Positions 34,624 through 43,564 are shown, counted from the first letter of the stretch. The stretch: 64,000 bases of DNA from Bdellovibrionaceae bacterium UBA1609 (GCA_002321895.1 DCMZ01000012.1:16963-80962); one strand, 5' to 3'. Notes: generated from the letters alone by a model not told the origin. Translations and numbers: made by a program.

Positions 34624-35745
34624 ATGCCTATTCCATTTAACAAGCCCTATAAAGCTGGAAACGAACTGGACTATCTGAAACAGGTTTTGGATTCGGACCA
34701 TATGAGTGGCAACTATGGATTTACTAAAAAGTGCCATGAGTTTTTGAAGAAACAATCTTCCGCTGAAGAGGTGTTTCTTACCCAGTCGGCTACCGCCGGT
34801 TTGGAGATGGCATTGATGTTGGCCGACATTGGTCCAGGGGATGAAGTGATTTTACCGTCGTTCACATTTTCATCTTGTGCCACTGCGATCGTTCGGCAAG
34901 GGGGAGTTCCCGTATTTGTAGATGTGGATTTTGATTCTAGAAATGTGACCGCCTCCTATTTGGAGAAAGGTATCACCGACAAAACCAAACTTTTGCTTCC
35001 GGTGCATTACGCCGGAAACCCCTGTGAGATGGATGACATTCTTGCTTTGGCGAAGCAGCACAATCTTATTGTGCTGGAAGATGCAGCCCAGGGTTTGGGA
35101 AGCGCCTATAAGGGGAAAGCGCTGGGATCCTTAGGTCATCTTGGCGTTTACAGTTTTCATGAGACCAAAAACATCACTTGTGGCGAGGGGGGAGCATTGC
35201 TGGTCAATGCCTCTGAATTTAAGGATCGAGCTGAAATACTGTGGGAGAAGGGCACCAATCGCAGACAATTTTTTAGAGGCGAAGTGGATAAGTATTCCTG
35301 GGTGGATCAAGGGTCTTCTTTTTTGCCCAGTGAACTCACTGCCGCAGTATTGTGGGCGCAACTTCAAAAATTGGAAGAAGTGACTTTGCATAGAAGAAAA
35401 ATCTGGGAACATTATTATCAAAGATTTGAAGCCCTCGAGGAACGTGGAGTATTAACTCGGCCGAAGATCAACGAACAAGGAAATCACAACGGACATATCT
35501 TTTCTGTAACCTTTAATGAGGGTAAGGTGAGGGATCGAGTTCTAGATGATTTTAGGAGTAAGGAAATGGGAGCGACCTTTCATTACATTCCTTTACATAG
35601 TTCTCCTGCAGGTAAGAAATACGGGCGTGTGGCTGGTGATTTAACAAATGTAAATCAAGTCAGTGAGAGACTTATTCGTCTGCCCATTTGGTATGGTTTT
35701 GAAGCCGTAGATCAAGTGGTCGGCACCGTGGAAGAGTCCATTTAA
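34624..35745 (+). CDS. wecE: dTDP-4-amino-4,6-dideoxygalactose transaminase (WecE/RffA-like)
   Basis: PLP-dependent sugar aminotransferase that makes dTDP-Fuc4N (dTDP-4-amino-4,6-dideoxygalactose), a precursor of surface polysaccharides. 373 residues, the family length. Visible blocks: IPFNKPYKAGNELDYLKQVL at the N-terminus, FLTQSATAGLEMALML (cofactor phosphate), DVDFDSRNV, LEDAAQGLGS with the Asp that contacts the pyridine nitrogen, and SFHETKNITCGEGG with the Schiff-base Lys182. No good ribosome binding site is seen upstream of ATG 34624. No other sugar-nucleotide or glycan gene adjoins it, so its pathway partners are elsewhere. Confidence 0.87.
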   Translation: MPIPFNKPYKAGNELDYLKQVLDSDHMSGNYGFTKKCHEFLKKQSSAEEVFLTQSATAGLEMALMLADIGPGDEVILPSFTFSSCATAIVRQGGVPVFVDVDFDSRNVTASYLEKGITDKTKLLLPVHYAGNPCEMDDILALAKQHNLIVLEDAAQGLGSAYKGKALGSLGHLGVYSFHETKNITCGEGGALLVNASEFKDRAEILWEKGTNRRQFFRGEVDKYSWVDQGSSFLPSELTAAVLWAQLQKLEEVTLHRRKIWEHYYQRFEALEERGVLTRPKINEQGNHNGHIFSVTFNEGKVRDRVLDDFRSKEMGATFHYIPLHSSPAGKKYGRVAGDLTNVNQVSERLIRLPIWYGFEAVDQVVGTVEESI

Positions 35746-35752
35746 TCCATAG

Positions 35753-35818
35753 TCTTTCCATAATGTTTCCACATTCTTTCCATAATGTTTCCACATTCTT
35801 TCCATAATGTTTCCACAA
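35753..35818. repeat. Three direct copies of a 22-bp repeat
   Basis: Copies at 35753-35774, 35775-35796 and 35797-35818, head to tail; the first two are identical and the third differs only at its last base. Each unit contains TTTCCATAATGTTTCC. The array starts 8 nt after the wecE stop, in the gap before the amidoligase-like gene. There are no spacers, so it is not a CRISPR. Confidence 0.9.
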
Positions 35819-35858
35819 TTGAACGGCAAAATCGGTTTTTGGGAAGAGTTTTCCCTAG

Positions 35859-35890
35859 TGCTTAATTTAATTCGCGCAACGCATTAAGCA
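35859..35890. promoter_or_regulatory. Inverted repeat upstream of amidoligase-like gene
   Basis: TGCTTAAT (35859-35866) and ATTAAGCA (35883-35890) are perfect inverted copies with a 16-nt spacer, 56-87 bp before the TTG start at 35946. It may be an operator for that gene; no known regulator site is recognised. Confidence 0.3.
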
Positions 35891-35945
35891 TCTGTATAGT
35901 GATCATGAATACAGCCTAAAAATAATATTTGTTTTAGGAGATTTT

Positions 35946-36926
35946 TTGATTCGATTCGGACGTTCATTTTTTCTTTTACTACTTCTCAGTGTGCAGCTGG
36001 TTGCCGGCGCTACGCTTGCACAGGACCGCTGGGACGTTCCGTTTTCAGATAATAAAGTCTTTTACCTGGCCCACTCTTTAGGTATTGCCAGCGGGCGACT
36101 CAATCATTTTGAAGTTCAGGAAATTGATAGAATACTCGTTCATAACTTCAATCACCCCGAAGATAAAATTTCCGTACGAGGAGCGACACTACGTAAAAAA
36201 TGGAGAGAGTTGACTTATGTAGCTCAAACGTTAGTGGTCTTGAGGGGTATGCACCATTACTTTCCTGTAGGCTATGAAGTGGAGAGCCGCCATAAGAAAT
36301 TAAATGGTTATTTCGACTTTGCATCAGGAACTCCAGAGCTCCGTCAATTGGTGAGTAAACATATGGGCGGGGGAAAAGTGGAACTGGAGGAGGATAACTT
36401 TTTTCGATTCCGTGATGGGCGAGGAAAGCCTTGGGATATTTTGTCTGAATTCGTTTTTCATAACGAGAATTTTCCCTCCGGTTGGGAGTTGGTTTCACCT
36501 CCGTTTAGGCATAGAGATGATTTAAGATTTTTTACTCAGCTACTGTTAGAGCTAACAAAAAATCCTTTTGGTTATACGGACACTAAAAACACTGATCAGA
36601 CCACGGGGGTGCATCAAAATTTCGATCTGTCTCCAGCGGGAGACTATAGTGAGAAAATAGAAGTTCTTACATTTTCTAACTTTATAGTTTTATTGGAGCA
36701 GTTTGGACCGACCTTATTTGATCTGTTTAAGATTCAAAGAGGAGGAGGCTTTGGGAATATTTATTATAGGCCACTTATCATCGATCATTTTGATTTTCTT
36801 AAATCTCTCTCTCTGGTAACTGAAAAAAATGCCACCTGGGCCCATGTGAATCAACTTTACGAGACGGCCGCTCCTTTAGAAAGAGAAATTCAAATTAGTT
36901 TGAATCGCTATATGTGGGAGATGTAG
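35946..36926 (+). CDS. Exported amidoligase-like protein, N-terminal part (ends at in-frame TAG)
   Basis: 326 codons from TTG 35946, with AGGAG 5-6 nt upstream and signal peptide LLLLLSVQLVAGATLA. Blocks YEVESRHKKLNGYFDF, WDILSEFVFHNENFPSGWELVSPPF and TTGVHQNFDLSP follow the order seen in amidoligase_2 (glutamine-synthetase/GCS-fold ATP-dependent) enzymes: E-x-E, ELVSP, H-x-N/H. The family's later EfRlF-type strand is missing here but occurs as LEIRLFDYKG in the next frame. The TAG at 36924-36926 is followed in the same frame by three sense codons and the ATG of 36936-38879. So the two are probably one gene that has acquired, or reads through, a stop. Function by family: forming an amide bond between an acid and an amine; substrate unknown. 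Confidence 0.5.
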   Translation: MIRFGRSFFLLLLLSVQLVAGATLAQDRWDVPFSDNKVFYLAHSLGIASGRLNHFEVQEIDRILVHNFNHPEDKISVRGATLRKKWRELTYVAQTLVVLRGMHHYFPVGYEVESRHKKLNGYFDFASGTPELRQLVSKHMGGGKVELEEDNFFRFRDGRGKPWDILSEFVFHNENFPSGWELVSPPFRHRDDLRFFTQLLLELTKNPFGYTDTKNTDQTTGVHQNFDLSPAGDYSEKIEVLTFSNFIVLLEQFGPTLFDLFKIQRGGGFGNIYYRPLIIDHFDFLKSLSLVTEKNATWAHVNQLYETAAPLEREIQISLNRYMWEM

Positions 36927-36935
36927 AATCCACCT

Positions 36936-38879
36936 ATGACTTATGGAGAGCCGTTCCCTCCAGAAGATGTACAAGGGTTTATAAAGTATGCCATGTGGAA
37001 GTACAGAAGTTGGCAGCTAAAGAAGCTCGAAAATGGTAAGCGTATTTTGGAGATCCGATTGTTCGACTACAAGGGGGAGGCGAAAGATACCCTTAGGGAG
37101 ACGGTTCTGATGGAAATGCTTTTGGGTATTTCTAGAAAAATGGCAGAAAATGGGGAGAAGGTGGAGTTCATGGCCCCAAGAAGAACTAAGGGGCAAAGTA
37201 TTAACTCCTATTGGAAAAAGCTGGGGAGAGATGAACGCTTTGGGAAAGAGCAGCTTCGAAGCTTTTTAAGAAAGTATTTTAATAGGAATGAAGTGGGTGT
37301 CGTATTTGATTCGCCTAAAATATTAAATGAAGCGCCATTTAGAACAAATGGTAAAGCCAGTTATGCTTTTGAACGAGAGTTCGCTGATATCATTCCTGCA
37401 GAATTTCTTTGGCCATTGGACCCTTCAGAAAGAAAAGCCCTCGTTGATGAGTCGGATGTGGAGCGAAAGTTTTCAAAGTTGGGAATTGTTCCTGGTGAGT
37501 TTTCTATCGAATCTCAAATTATTTTGGGAACTAGATATACTGCGAATACTTTTAAATACCCGCACCTACATCCGGATCTGCATATGGAGGAAAGTGGAAA
37601 TTTAGAAATAAAGGGGAGTGGGTTGCCCGAGAATTCAGGTTCCTTTAGCGATATTCTCGCTTTGGATCGTAAAGTGGCCGATTCTTTGTTCACATCATTC
37701 CCCCACTATCACTTCTTTATACCTGAATCTAAACTAAAAGAAGTACGTCAACAAAACAAGGTAGATGACTTTGTTAAATTCCTCTCCATGTTTACCACCG
37801 CCACACAGGTGGGTTTCTATTCTAGAAATATCTATCCCTATAATGAAATTCCTCATGAAATTGACAGCTGGAGTATAGATCGATTTAGCTCGAAGGATTT
37901 AAAGTCGATAGCTCATTGGTTGTCTGGCAAAGAGGGTATGTCTAATTTAGATCATAAGTATCATATTGTGGGTGTAAGGCCTGTGGAGGGCGGACTCGAT
38001 TTAGAATTGCGAGGGTTTTTCGACTACTCGAAGGAGGGTGTTGAGCAGACCGTGCGTAGTTTCTACTATGCCATTGAGAATTTAGACTTTGGCTGTTGTG
38101 CATTTGGGAATACGGATCTTCTTTTTCATGATTTCGTAGATACCGCAGGTGAAGAGAAGTTTAAGATCTCAAATGTTATACAAGATCGTTATCCCCATGC
38201 TTCTGTGGAACTATTGAACTTTGTTCATAAACTCCAGTTCGAAATCTATAAGCCTAGTATGGGAGATTTTATGGAGTTTCGAATTGGAGATGTTTGGTGG
38301 GAACTCCAGAGTGTCCCGGCATCTCAACTGGACACAGAGAAACTGAAATCTAATTATGAAAGTAATATGACTTTCCCAATCCAAAAATGGGAAGAAATAC
38401 TTGGACTCAATTCGAGAGAGGCGGCCATTGTTCGGCAGTCCAGAGCGAAATTTTTGGAAAGAGTTTACGATCTTGCTCTTAAAAGGATAGAGGATTCCGA
38501 TTTTAGGTTCTTAAACAAAGCTGACAGTTTTCTATATCTCGCGGACTATTTGAGGCGCTCCTCCCATCCCAGTCGCCCCAACTTTGAAAAGTATGATCGT
38601 TTGCTATCACAGCAAGAGCAGATACGGCAAAAGGAGATTTTGGAGGAGTTAGTGTTTACGATGCGAAGCTTTGTAAGAAGTTTTGTTGATGAAAGCGGGA
38701 TCGCCGATAATCTTCAGGCGAGAATGATTGCTCCGGAGGACTTTCGGCTTCCCGAAGAGACAATCTATGAGCTCTTAAATGATCGTGAGCAAGAATTGGA
38801 TCGCCCACGATCAGGAAAGTCTAAAGGTAAACCCACATCATCGGTGAGAAGTTGCAAGTCCCTATTTATCAACTATTGA
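36936..38879 (+). CDS. Continuation of the amidoligase-like protein, with a second amidoligase-like module
   Basis: 647 codons in the same frame as 35946-36926. No ribosome binding site at normal distance precedes ATG 36936 (the nearest, GGGAG, is 15 nt away) and there is no signal peptide, which argues against independent translation. LEIRLFDYKGEAKDTLRETV at ~36-55 looks like the end of the first module. A second module seems to lie at ~185-390: FSIESQIILGTRYT, LEIKGSGLPENSG, FPHYHFFIPES and GGLDLELRGFFDYSKE repeat the order of blocks in the first. The last ~200 residues are helical. If read through, the full protein would have about 973 residues. Treat as a possibly broken gene. Confidence 0.5.
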   Translation: MTYGEPFPPEDVQGFIKYAMWKYRSWQLKKLENGKRILEIRLFDYKGEAKDTLRETVLMEMLLGISRKMAENGEKVEFMAPRRTKGQSINSYWKKLGRDERFGKEQLRSFLRKYFNRNEVGVVFDSPKILNEAPFRTNGKASYAFEREFADIIPAEFLWPLDPSERKALVDESDVERKFSKLGIVPGEFSIESQIILGTRYTANTFKYPHLHPDLHMEESGNLEIKGSGLPENSGSFSDILALDRKVADSLFTSFPHYHFFIPESKLKEVRQQNKVDDFVKFLSMFTTATQVGFYSRNIYPYNEIPHEIDSWSIDRFSSKDLKSIAHWLSGKEGMSNLDHKYHIVGVRPVEGGLDLELRGFFDYSKEGVEQTVRSFYYAIENLDFGCCAFGNTDLLFHDFVDTAGEEKFKISNVIQDRYPHASVELLNFVHKLQFEIYKPSMGDFMEFRIGDVWWELQSVPASQLDTEKLKSNYESNMTFPIQKWEEILGLNSREAAIVRQSRAKFLERVYDLALKRIEDSDFRFLNKADSFLYLADYLRRSSHPSRPNFEKYDRLLSQQEQIRQKEILEELVFTMRSFVRSFVDESGIADNLQARMIAPEDFRLPEETIYELLNDREQELDRPRSGKSKGKPTSSVRSCKSLFINY

Positions 38880-39337
38880 GCGTAAAGAGTCTCAGCTTCT
38901 CGGTTGGGGTAAGTTATATTCATGATAACAGCCGCGGGAACGAGATCTCTACAAAGTCTAGTACGATGGTCGATGATTTCGATGTTGATAGTTCCATCAG
39001 GTCCGGCATGTGATCCCGTATAGAGTTTAGAACCGCAACCGGCTTGACCTATTTGTAATTCAACATACCGCTCATCTGGGTTGGCATAAACTTCACACAA
39101 TCCATAGACATGATTTTTGATCAAAGCCAAAGGGCCGACCCTGTCAGTGTTTGTCAGTACAAGTTTTTGACCCACATCACAGCCACCCGGACGATGCATA
39201 AATTCCGGCTGAGATAGCATGTCAAATTGTCCTGTCAAAATAGTGGAGTTGTAGGTGTCTGGGTGTAGGCTAGTGGCTTGGGCAAGTGCAGAAAGTGATA
39301 GGGCAGCTAGAGTGACAAAAAGTTTTGATAATTTCAT
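38873..39337 (-). CDS. Small exported Cys-containing protein
   Basis: 154 residues with signal peptide MKLSKLFVTLAALSLSALAQA. The mature part is strand-rich with four Cys (GGCDVG, GLCEV, AGCGS, RLCRD), probably two disulfides. The 3' end overlaps that of the convergent amidoligase-like gene by 7 nt. No family recognised. Confidence 0.65.
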   Translation of the reverse strand: MKLSKLFVTLAALSLSALAQATSLHPDTYNSTILTGQFDMLSQPEFMHRPGGCDVGQKLVLTNTDRVGPLALIKNHVYGLCEVYANPDERYVELQIGQAGCGSKLYTGSHAGPDGTINIEIIDHRTRLCRDLVPAAVIMNITYPNREAETLYAQ

Positions 39338-39602
39338 TTTGGGTTCCTTTGCTATGGGATGTTGTTATTTCGAGATGAAGTTACCCAAAAGGTGGATACC
39401 TTTCTATTGCAGTCGTTGACGGTTCGTTGATTAAACGTCAAACCACAAAGGTAAAAAATTTCAAATCATCCCTTTCCCGATTGTTTGATAACCAGACCTT
39501 AGTTCACACCAATACGCTTTCATTGCGGGAGTAAAATTCGACATTCTTTGACGAATCAGCTCTCCATTGGATATGACTTTCTTATTCAAAATAGGAGGAA
39601 TT

Positions 39603-40616
39603 GTGTCACCAAATTTGAATTTTTTGATCATTTTGTCACTATTGGCGAGTCCGTTATTTGTCCAGGCTGCCAAGGGGGATAAGGCGTCGACTCTCGTTGT
39701 GTATAGCGCTAGGAAAGAGCAGCTCGTTAAAGATATTTTCGAGAAATACACTCAGGAGACTGGAGTTGAAATCCAATTGAAATCGGGAAAAGCTGCCGCT
39801 CTTATTGAGACGTTAAAAGCTGAAGGATCTAAAACTAAGGCGGATGTACTGTTGACTGTGGATGCAGGTAACCTTTGGCATGCAACGCAAATGGATCTAC
39901 TTGAGCCCTTATCATCCAAAACTCTTAATACTAATGTTCCGGCCCATCTCAGGGAGAAAAATGGACGGTGGTTTGGGTTGTCCGTACGGGCACGAACCAT
40001 TGCCTATAATACCGACAAGGTTAAGCCCGAAGATCTTTCCACCTATGAAGACTTAGCCAGTAAAAAATGGGAAGGGCGAGTCTGTCTACGCACGTCCAAA
40101 AAAGTGTATAATCAATCTTTAGTGGCCATGCTTATTCATGAGCTGGGAGAGAAGAAGGCCAAAGAAGTCGTCGCTGGATGGGTTAAAAACGCGGCTTACA
40201 TATATTCAAACGATACCAAAGTTTTGGAAGCTGTTGCAGCTGGGCAATGTGATGTGGGAATTGTAAATACCTATTACTTGGGGCGTTTACTTAAAAATAA
40301 AAAACTACCTCTTAAGCTATTTTGGCCCAATCAAAAGAGTTTTGGAGTTCACGTGAATGTCTCCGGTGCGGGAGTGGTTAAGGCCAGTCATCACAAGGAG
40401 CAAGCTCAGAAGTTCTTAGAATGGCTTTCAGCTCAGGAGGCACAAAAAACCTTTGCACAGGTGAATATGGAGTTTCCAGTGAACCCGAACGTGCCTCAGT
40501 CCTCTGAGACAGCAGCTTGGGGGACATTTAAGCCCAATTCTAGTTTCAATTTGACAGAAGCAGGGCGTTTACAAAAGAAAGCCGTTTTACTCATGCAATC
40601 TGTAAATTATAAGTAG
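39603..40616 (+). CDS. fbpA: Ferric iron ABC transporter, periplasmic binding protein (FbpA/FutA-like)
   Basis: 337 residues from GTG 39603, chosen because AGGAGG lies 4 nt upstream and a signal peptide (LNFLIILSLLASPLFVQA) begins there; an in-frame frame extends to 39567. Binds Fe3+ in the periplasm and hands it to the permease. The fold is extracellular solute-binding family 1: LVVYSARKEQLVKDIFEKYTQETG at the N-terminus, TKADVLLTVDAGNLW, RTIAYNTDKV, the Tyr-Tyr pair in VNTYYLGRLL that ligates iron in FbpA/FutA, and SGAGVVKASHHKEQAQKFLEWLSA. First gene of a three-gene operon. I see no Fur box upstream. Confidence 0.88.
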   Translation: MSPNLNFLIILSLLASPLFVQAAKGDKASTLVVYSARKEQLVKDIFEKYTQETGVEIQLKSGKAAALIETLKAEGSKTKADVLLTVDAGNLWHATQMDLLEPLSSKTLNTNVPAHLREKNGRWFGLSVRARTIAYNTDKVKPEDLSTYEDLASKKWEGRVCLRTSKKVYNQSLVAMLIHELGEKKAKEVVAGWVKNAAYIYSNDTKVLEAVAAGQCDVGIVNTYYLGRLLKNKKLPLKLFWPNQKSFGVHVNVSGAGVVKASHHKEQAQKFLEWLSAQEAQKTFAQVNMEFPVNPNVPQSSETAAWGTFKPNSSFNLTEAGRLQKKAVLLMQSVNYK

Positions 40617-40624
40617 TTCAAGTT

Positions 40625-42217
40625 ATGGACAGTCGGTTACGAGGAAAACTTTTTTTAGCATTTTTACTTTTTCTCGTAGCCATACCTATATTGAACCTAT
40701 TGGGCCAATTGGTTGATATTAACGATCCCAAGAATAAAGAGGCCATAGAGTATGTTTTTCAATCAGACATTTTACTCACATTAGGACAGAATACGGTCTT
40801 GCTGGTACTCTTAACCACTGTGCTTGCAGGCATCATTGGTTTGGTTCAAGCCACCATTGTTAAACTGACAGATTTTCGTTGGAGCAAGTGGCTTTCGGTA
40901 GGATTTATTTTGCCCCTAATGTACCCGCTTTATGTACTCGCATTTATCTATGATGGGGGTTTCTCATACAGTAGCTCTCTGATGACTTTCCTTAGAAACA
41001 ATATGAGTGAAGGTTTGTTCACATCTTTCAATACCGGATCAGTTGGATTTGTAGCCTTTGTTTTTGCATTGGGGTTATCACCTTACTTTTTTGTGTTTTT
41101 TATGTCTGCTATCGATCAGGTGAATCCTCGCTGGGTTTTTGCTGCCCGATCACTGGGGCATACCCCAGGATCTACATACTTTCGATTGATCTTACCATTT
41201 ATTAAGCCTTGGTTATATGCGGCCAGTATATTTGTAAGTGTCGAGGTATTGAGTGATTTTGGGGGCGTTTCTGTTTTTGGTTATCAGACATTTACTTTGG
41301 CTGTGTATGAATCCTGGTTGAGTCTTTTTTCTCTTGAAATCGCTGCCTTACTGTCCTTGGTCCCCTTGACCATTGGGATTGTTATGTTTTTCTTAATTCA
41401 AAAGGCCAAAGTGCAATCGTCCTATTCTCGATTTGATAGAGATCCGATTGTCTTGTTTCGGTTGTCTTCAAAAGCACAAGGGCTTACGTTTTTATTTTTG
41501 TTCATCTATTTCAGTTGTGTATTTCTCTTTCCAATGCTCCAGCTCTTTCAGTGGTTTCTTCAAAGCCATCTTTCACAGTCCATTTACGGTTCTCTAGAAC
41601 TACTGGCAACGACATTAGGGCTAGGACTTCTCGCGGCACTTTTACTTGTGAGTGGCTCGGTCTTTTTGATCTATTATTATCGTTTTCATATGTCCCAGAC
41701 GCAGAAAAAATGGACTCCTTTGGTGAATATCGGCTATGCCCTGCCGGGCACTATAGTGGCTATTGGGATTCTGTATGCGACCCGCTGGGTGGGCGTCAGC
41801 GTTTCTGGAGGGTTTGCCCTGGCTTGTTTGCTGTTGGGCTACTTTGTTCGGTTTTTTGCGGTGAGTTTTCAGATGTTAGAAAAGTCTTCTCAAAGGATGT
41901 CGCCCACTTTGGATTGGGCCGGTCGTTCCCTTGGGGAGAAGCCATGGCCGTTGTTTACTAAGGTACATTTCAAACTTCTAAGGGGGCCAGTATTGGCTGC
42001 GTCTATTTTAGTGGTGGTAGAAGTTATAAAAGAACTGCCTTTGACTTTGATTTTACGTCCCTTCGGAGTTAACACCTTAGCAACAAGATTGTTTCAGTTT
42101 ACTGCCGAAGGGCAGTGGGAAGAGGCGGCGTTCCCGGCAATGTTGATCATTGCCTTAGGGGCTTTGTCTTTGTTTATTGGATACTTAGGATTTGGAAGTG
42201 GTGATGAGTCAGCTTGA
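40625..42217 (+). CDS. fbpB: Ferric iron ABC transporter, permease (FbpB-like, fused double domain)
   Basis: 530 residues, about twelve transmembrane helices in two homologous halves, the layout of FbpB/SfuB permeases. Each half carries an EAA loop that docks the ATPase: AARSLGHTPGSTYFRLILP in the first, DWAGRSLGEKPWPLFTKVHF in the second. It starts 8 nt after fbpA and its 3' end overlaps the start of the ATPase gene by 14 nt, so the three are translated together. Confidence 0.88.
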   Translation: MDSRLRGKLFLAFLLFLVAIPILNLLGQLVDINDPKNKEAIEYVFQSDILLTLGQNTVLLVLLTTVLAGIIGLVQATIVKLTDFRWSKWLSVGFILPLMYPLYVLAFIYDGGFSYSSSLMTFLRNNMSEGLFTSFNTGSVGFVAFVFALGLSPYFFVFFMSAIDQVNPRWVFAARSLGHTPGSTYFRLILPFIKPWLYAASIFVSVEVLSDFGGVSVFGYQTFTLAVYESWLSLFSLEIAALLSLVPLTIGIVMFFLIQKAKVQSSYSRFDRDPIVLFRLSSKAQGLTFLFLFIYFSCVFLFPMLQLFQWFLQSHLSQSIYGSLELLATTLGLGLLAALLLVSGSVFLIYYYRFHMSQTQKKWTPLVNIGYALPGTIVAIGILYATRWVGVSVSGGFALACLLLGYFVRFFAVSFQMLEKSSQRMSPTLDWAGRSLGEKPWPLFTKVHFKLLRGPVLAASILVVVEVIKELPLTLILRPFGVNTLATRLFQFTAEGQWEEAAFPAMLIIALGALSLFIGYLGFGSGDESA

Positions 42218-42818
42218 TGTCGCTCAATTGAACTTTTCTTACGGGGAAAACTCCTTGTTTAAAGACTTTCATTTGTCTCTTAAGGCCGGTGAAGTGGGAG
42301 CCTTGCTTGGGCCCAGTGGAAGTGGCAAATCCTCATTGTTGCACTTGATTTGTGGTTTTTTAAATCCGCAGTCGGGTCAAATATTGATTGGTGGTGAGGA
42401 TGTGACAGCTTTACCTCCGGAAGAAAGAAATGTGGGAGTGGTGTTTCAAGATCATGCTTTATTTCCGCATATGTCTGTTTCAGAAAATGTAGGATTTGGG
42501 GTTCGCAGTCCTTCTGCTGAACGTGAACGCATTATTCATAGATATTTGGAACTTGTTCATTTAGCTGATCGCGGAAAGAGTATGCCTTCTGAGTTGTCTG
42601 GAGGGGAGTGCCAACGTATTGCTATCGCACGATGTTTGGCCGCAGAACCTAAAATTCTTCTGTTAGACGAGGCCTTTTCGAGCCTGGATGAAGAGTTACG
42701 TTTAGAGCTCAGAGAAGACGTAAAAAAGATCATCTCCGAAGCCGGTTTGACCACACTATTGGTCACTCATAGCGCCGACGAGGCGAAATCTTTCTCAGAT
42801 CGAATCTTTCACCTCTAA
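42204..42818 (+). CDS. fbpC: Ferric iron ABC transporter, ATP-binding protein (FbpC-like, short)
   Basis: 204 residues from ATG 42204 with GGAAGTGG just before it. Drives iron import by ATP hydrolysis at the inner membrane. Walker A GPSGSGKSS, Q-loop VFQDHALFPHMSV, signature LSGGECQRIAIARCLA, Walker B ILLLDEAFSSLDEEL and switch His in LLVTHSADE are all present. Unlike typical FbpC (~350 residues) it ends right after the nucleotide-binding domain and lacks the C-terminal TOBE regulatory domain that senses iron in that family. A small structured inverted repeat (42823-42872) follows, perhaps a terminator. Confidence 0.85.
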   Translation: MSQLDVAQLNFSYGENSLFKDFHLSLKAGEVGALLGPSGSGKSSLLHLICGFLNPQSGQILIGGEDVTALPPEERNVGVVFQDHALFPHMSVSENVGFGVRSPSAERERIIHRYLELVHLADRGKSMPSELSGGECQRIAIARCLAAEPKILLLDEAFSSLDEELRLELREDVKKIISEAGLTTLLVTHSADEAKSFSDRIFHL

Positions 42819-42873
42819 AAGGTAAGGGCACGCCTGTCCGGAGCGGAACACCGAACAAGTGTGCTTACTTAGT

Positions 42874-43455
42874 TTAATTTCTACAGTAGCCAAATATGTT
42901 TTCCTGATGGGAATTTGCAGTCACGATGGATCCCGGTTGTCCATCTCTGGACCTGTAGGTGGACATTTTAAAAATAGGTCTTTCGCTGGTTCCAAACATG
43001 GCATTTGTGATTTGTTTGGATTCAATGGAAATTCTTGTTTCTAGTTCCATAGTTAAAACCATTTGATTGATAAGAGTCACTGTAGTTCTCACTTTTGTGT
43101 CACGTGGGAGGGGATGTCTATCGGAAATACACTGTATCACCCAGTTCTTAGTCTCCAATTGTTCGCATTGGTCCCTGTTGAAGTGAAGTTCGACACTTTC
43201 AATTTCGGTGACATTTATATTGTTTGTATCTGCTAGGTGCTGCAACACTTCTGGGAATATTACGGGCGTGGCAAAGTCATCGTACTTCAGTACTACATCC
43301 AACCCCATGGGAGTGGGTTCAATTTTTATAAATTCCCCAATGACGCCAAAATTGTTTGTTTCACACCGAGCCGATTGGAATTCGCTAGCAGCGACTGTGT
43401 TTGATACTGTGATTGTTGATAGCAAAATTGCTATTAATCCGATTCTCTTTTTCAT
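42874..43455 (-). CDS. Exported protein of unknown function
   Basis: 193 residues with signal peptide MKKRIGLIAILLSTITVSNTVA. The mature part is beta-rich with four Cys (ARCETN, DQCEQ, IQCISD, GYCRN). Convergent with fbpC and divergent from the LysR gene, with which it shares a 118-bp upstream region; regulation by that LysR protein is conceivable. No family recognised. Confidence 0.65.
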   Translation of the reverse strand: MKKRIGLIAILLSTITVSNTVAASEFQSARCETNNFGVIGEFIKIEPTPMGLDVVLKYDDFATPVIFPEVLQHLADTNNINVTEIESVELHFNRDQCEQLETKNWVIQCISDRHPLPRDTKVRTTVTLINQMVLTMELETRISIESKQITNAMFGTSERPIFKMSTYRSRDGQPGSIVTANSHQENIFGYCRN

Positions 43456-43535
43456 TGTGTCCCCCTATTTGAATCAATTTCTCCTCCTGCCCTCTACTCA
43501 GGAAGAGTGTTTGTATTTTTATTAAAAATTAGGCA

Positions 43536-43564
43536 TTGACGACAATAGATAATAAAACTATTAA
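43536..43564 (+). promoter_or_regulatory. Sigma-70-type promoter of the LysR gene
   Basis: TTGACG (43536-43541), 17 nt, TATTAA (43559-43564). Transcription would begin near 43571, leaving only about 3 nt before the ATG at 43574, or 9 nt before a second ATG at 43580; no ribosome binding site lies between. The mRNA is therefore predicted to be leaderless or nearly so. Confidence 0.45.

Noticed and set aside
35753..35818. Short direct repeats as a CRISPR array
   Set aside because: Units follow each other with no spacers and no cas genes are nearby.
36924..36926. Genetic code change with TAG as sense codon
   Set aside because: Many clear genes in the window end in TAG, so a general recoding is excluded; only a local read-through remains possible.
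42823..42872. Structured inverted repeat after the iron ATPase gene as a terminator
   Set aside because: Arms have mismatches and there is no T run; noted in the gene entry only.
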